This document shows, one piece after another, positions 62,175 to 64,000 of a stretch of 64,000 bases of DNA (position 1 is the first letter of the stretch; each line of letters begins with the position of its first letter). The stretch is from JAPPLB01 sp965206655. GTDB taxonomy: Bacteria; Acidobacteriota; Terriglobia; Bryobacterales; UBA6623. Both the position numbers and the translations under genes were made by a program. The DNA lies in the NCBI GenBank assembly GCA_965206655.1, contig CBDBKC010000034.1, positions 446,242-510,241 on the forward strand. The letters run 5' to 3'. The notes below the pieces were generated by a model, which saw only the letters and a list, made by a program, of their open reading frames with translations, was not told the origin of the DNA and did no database searches.

Positions 62175-63665
62175 GTGGAGCTATACGCTCAAGTACGGCG
62201 GAGTGTCATCGTTGAGGGGCTGAGTGAACGCGAGGCCGTCAAACGGTTCGGTTTGGCGCGGGAGACGGTGCGCAAGATGCTGCGCTACAAGGCGCCGCCG
62301 GGCTATCGGCGGCGTCAACCGGTGAAGCGGCCGAAGCTGGATTCGTTCACAGGAATCATTGATCAGATACTGCTTGACGATCAGCAGCAGCCGAGGAAAC
62401 AGCGTCACACGGCACAGCGCATCTTCGACCGCTTGCGCGACGAGTACGACTTCACGGGCGGTTACACAATCATCAAGGACTACGTTCGCGAGAAGAAGCT
62501 GGGCGGTCAAGAGATGTTTGTGCCGCTGGCACATCCTCCTGGCGATGCGCAAGCTGACTTCGGTGAAGCACTGGTTGTCATTGACGGAGTGCAGCGTAAG
62601 GCCCACTTCTTGGTGGTCGATCTACCGCACAGCGATGACGCCTTTGTAAAAGCCTTTCCCGCCGAGACGACGGAAGCCTTTTGCGAGGGGCACAACGCCG
62701 CGTTTCGCTACTTTGGCGGTGTGCCGCGCAGCATTGTCTACGACAACACGAAGTTGGCGGTAGCAAGGATTCTCGGCGACGGTACGCGCAAACGCACACG
62801 AGCGTTCAGTGAGTTGCAGTCGCACTACTTGTTCGCTGATCGTTTCGGCCGGCCAGGCAAGGGTAACGACAAAGGCAAGGTGGAAGGCTTGGTGGGCTAT
62901 GGGCGGCGCAACTTCATGGTGCCGATCCCCCGGTTCTCGAGTTGGGAAGCCTTCAACGAACACCTCGAAGCCAAGTGCCGCAAGAACCGTGAGCGGCGCT
63001 TGCGGCGACACACCGAAACGATCGGAGAACGCTTTGAGCGCGACGCGAAAGCGTTGCTGCCATTGCCGTCCGCGCCCTACGATGCCTGCGACAAACGTAC
63101 GACCCGGGTGACGTCGTTGTCGCTGGTGCGCTATCGGACCAACGACTACTCGGTGCCGACGCGCTACGGCCATCGCCAGGTGTTGCTCAAAGCCTATGTG
63201 GACGAAGTAGTGATCTGTTGCGGCAGCGAAGAGATCGCACGCCACCGGCGCAGTTACGAACGCGAAGAGTTGATCTTCGATCCCGTCCATTATCTGGCGT
63301 TGCTGGAGCGCAAGACGAATGCGCTCGATCAAGCCGCGCCGTTGGTGGGTTGGGATCTACCGCCCGAGTTTCCGCGATTACGACGCCTGCTCGAAGTCCG
63401 CTTGGGCAAAGCGGGCAAGCGCGAGTACGTGCAGGTGTTGCGTCTGCTGGAGGACTTTCGGCTGGAGCATGTTGCGGCGGCGGTGCGCCAAGCCTGCGAA
63501 CTGGGAACGATCGGCTTCGACGCCGTCAAGCATCTGTTGCTGTGCGCGATCGAACAACGTCCGCCACGGCTGGACTTAACGAAGTATCCTCACCTGCCGA
63601 CGGCTCAAGTCGAGCAGACTTCGGCAGCGTCCTATCTCGCGCTCTTGGGGCAAGGAGCGGGCTGA
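62175..63665 (+). CDS. istA: IstA transposase (copy 2)
   Basis: From GTG 62175 (the same codon as GTG 17868 in copy 1) the protein is practically identical to IstA copy 1. The IS1380 insertion lies immediately before this codon, so the GGAGGG site and IS21 promoter are now 1.7 kb away. An alternative in-frame ATG at 62133 lies inside the IS1380 end. Expression therefore depends on IS1380 sequence. Confidence 0.9.
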   Translation: MELYAQVRRSVIVEGLSEREAVKRFGLARETVRKMLRYKAPPGYRRRQPVKRPKLDSFTGIIDQILLDDQQQPRKQRHTAQRIFDRLRDEYDFTGGYTIIKDYVREKKLGGQEMFVPLAHPPGDAQADFGEALVVIDGVQRKAHFLVVDLPHSDDAFVKAFPAETTEAFCEGHNAAFRYFGGVPRSIVYDNTKLAVARILGDGTRKRTRAFSELQSHYLFADRFGRPGKGNDKGKVEGLVGYGRRNFMVPIPRFSSWEAFNEHLEAKCRKNRERRLRRHTETIGERFERDAKALLPLPSAPYDACDKRTTRVTSLSLVRYRTNDYSVPTRYGHRQVLLKAYVDEVVICCGSEEIARHRRSYEREELIFDPVHYLALLERKTNALDQAAPLVGWDLPPEFPRLRRLLEVRLGKAGKREYVQVLRLLEDFRLEHVAAAVRQACELGTIGFDAVKHLLLCAIEQRPPRLDLTKYPHLPTAQVEQTSAASYLALLGQGAG

Positions 63666-64000
63666 TGGCGAAGTCGAATCTCTTACTGGAAGCCCATCTG
63701 AAAGCGTTGCGGCTGCCGACTTTCCTGCGCGAGTACGACAAAGTGGCGCGGCAATGCGCCGCCGAGGGCTTGGACTGTAGGAGCTTCCTGAAGCAACTCT
63801 GCGAGTTGGAACTGCTCGACCGAGATCAGCGGGCGACTGAACGTCGCATCAAAGCAGCCAAGTTTCCCGTGACGAAAAGTCTCGACACATTCGACTTCCT
63901 AGCGTTGCCTTCGTTAAACAAGAAGCTCGTGCTGGAGCTGGCGCGCTGTGAGTTCATCGACCGTCGCGAGAACGTCTTGGCTCTGGGCAACTCCGGCACC
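63665..64000 (+). CDS. istB: IstB ATPase (copy 2), truncated by window end
   Basis: The first 112 codons are identical to IstB copy 1 as far as compared. The window ends inside the Walker A motif (GNSGT). Confidence 0.92.
   Translation, partial: MAKSNLLLEAHLKALRLPTFLREYDKVARQCAAEGLDCRSFLKQLCELELLDRDQRATERRIKAAKFPVTKSLDTFDFLALPSLNKKLVLELARCEFIDRRENVLALGNSGT

Larger units (their letters stand above)
60369..64000 (+). mobile_element. IS21-family element, copy 2, interrupted by IS1380 and cut by the window end
   Basis: 60369-60503 is identical to the left end of copy 1 (17734-17868). The element resumes at 62170 after the IS1380 insertion and is followed to the window edge. Only about two base differences from copy 1 were noticed in istA (near 62686), so the copies are very recent relatives. 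Confidence 0.9.

Overview
The window is high-GC Gram-negative DNA. Tat-exported and lipobox proteins, two PSD1 (DUF1549/DUF1553 cytochrome-like) plus DUF1501 gene pairs, sialidase-like propellers and several decayed Hanks-type kinase fragments point to a free-living heterotroph of the Acidobacteriota (Solibacter/Bryobacter-like) or the Planctomycetota-Verrucomicrobiota sphere. This is an inference; no rRNA or marker gene is present to settle it. The sequence is saturated with mobile DNA.

Layout. 1-0.3 kb: end of a transposase. 0.5-7.0 kb: minus-strand operon PSD1 > DUF1501 > sialidase-like protein. 7.2-15.1 kb: a 5' half of tRNA-Leu(UAA), then remnants of a phage or satellite element (HTH protein, excisionase-like, DUF1376, DUF6475, small-terminase-like) broken up by IS1595- and IS630-type elements. 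15.2-22.5 kb: IS1595 copy 2, two orphan genes, a complete IS21, a barrel protein, kinase relics and an IS6 relic. 22.6-33.4 kb: the main chromosomal island without insertions, holding a phasin-like gene and a probable envelope-stress/polyamine cluster (XpaC-like, TelA, DUF4178, DUF2617, lipoprotein, DUF350, K+ channel, Tat-exported flavin amine oxidase, membrane aminopropyltransferase). 33.5-41 kb: TPR relic, IS200, a lipoprotein, and one small membrane-protein gene interrupted by four mobile elements (IS4 containing a MITE, and IS630 containing IS1595). 41.4-45.9 kb: propeller hydrolase, sialidase-like protein and metallophosphoesterase. 46.4-49.6 kb: a 3.2-kb IS1595-family transposon with three passenger genes, including a PIN-domain nuclease, inserted just upstream of a frameshifted AIM24 gene. 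50.7-56.8 kb: alpha/beta hydrolase and a second PSD1-DUF1501 pair. 57-64 kb: IS630 copy C, two CBS-domain proteins, and a second IS21 interrupted by an IS1380 element and cut by the window end.

Insertion boundaries could be read at base level. Target duplications are 8 bp for all IS1595-type elements and the two MITEs, TA for IS630-type, 9 bp for IS4 and 6 bp for the IS1380-type. Removing elements in silico restores open frames for at least three host genes. The most promising points for novelty are the IS1595 transposon carrying a PIN/278-aa/47-aa cassette, the IS1595-related MITE that gives two unrelated host proteins the same C-terminal tail, and the TelA-DUF350-channel-polyamine cluster.
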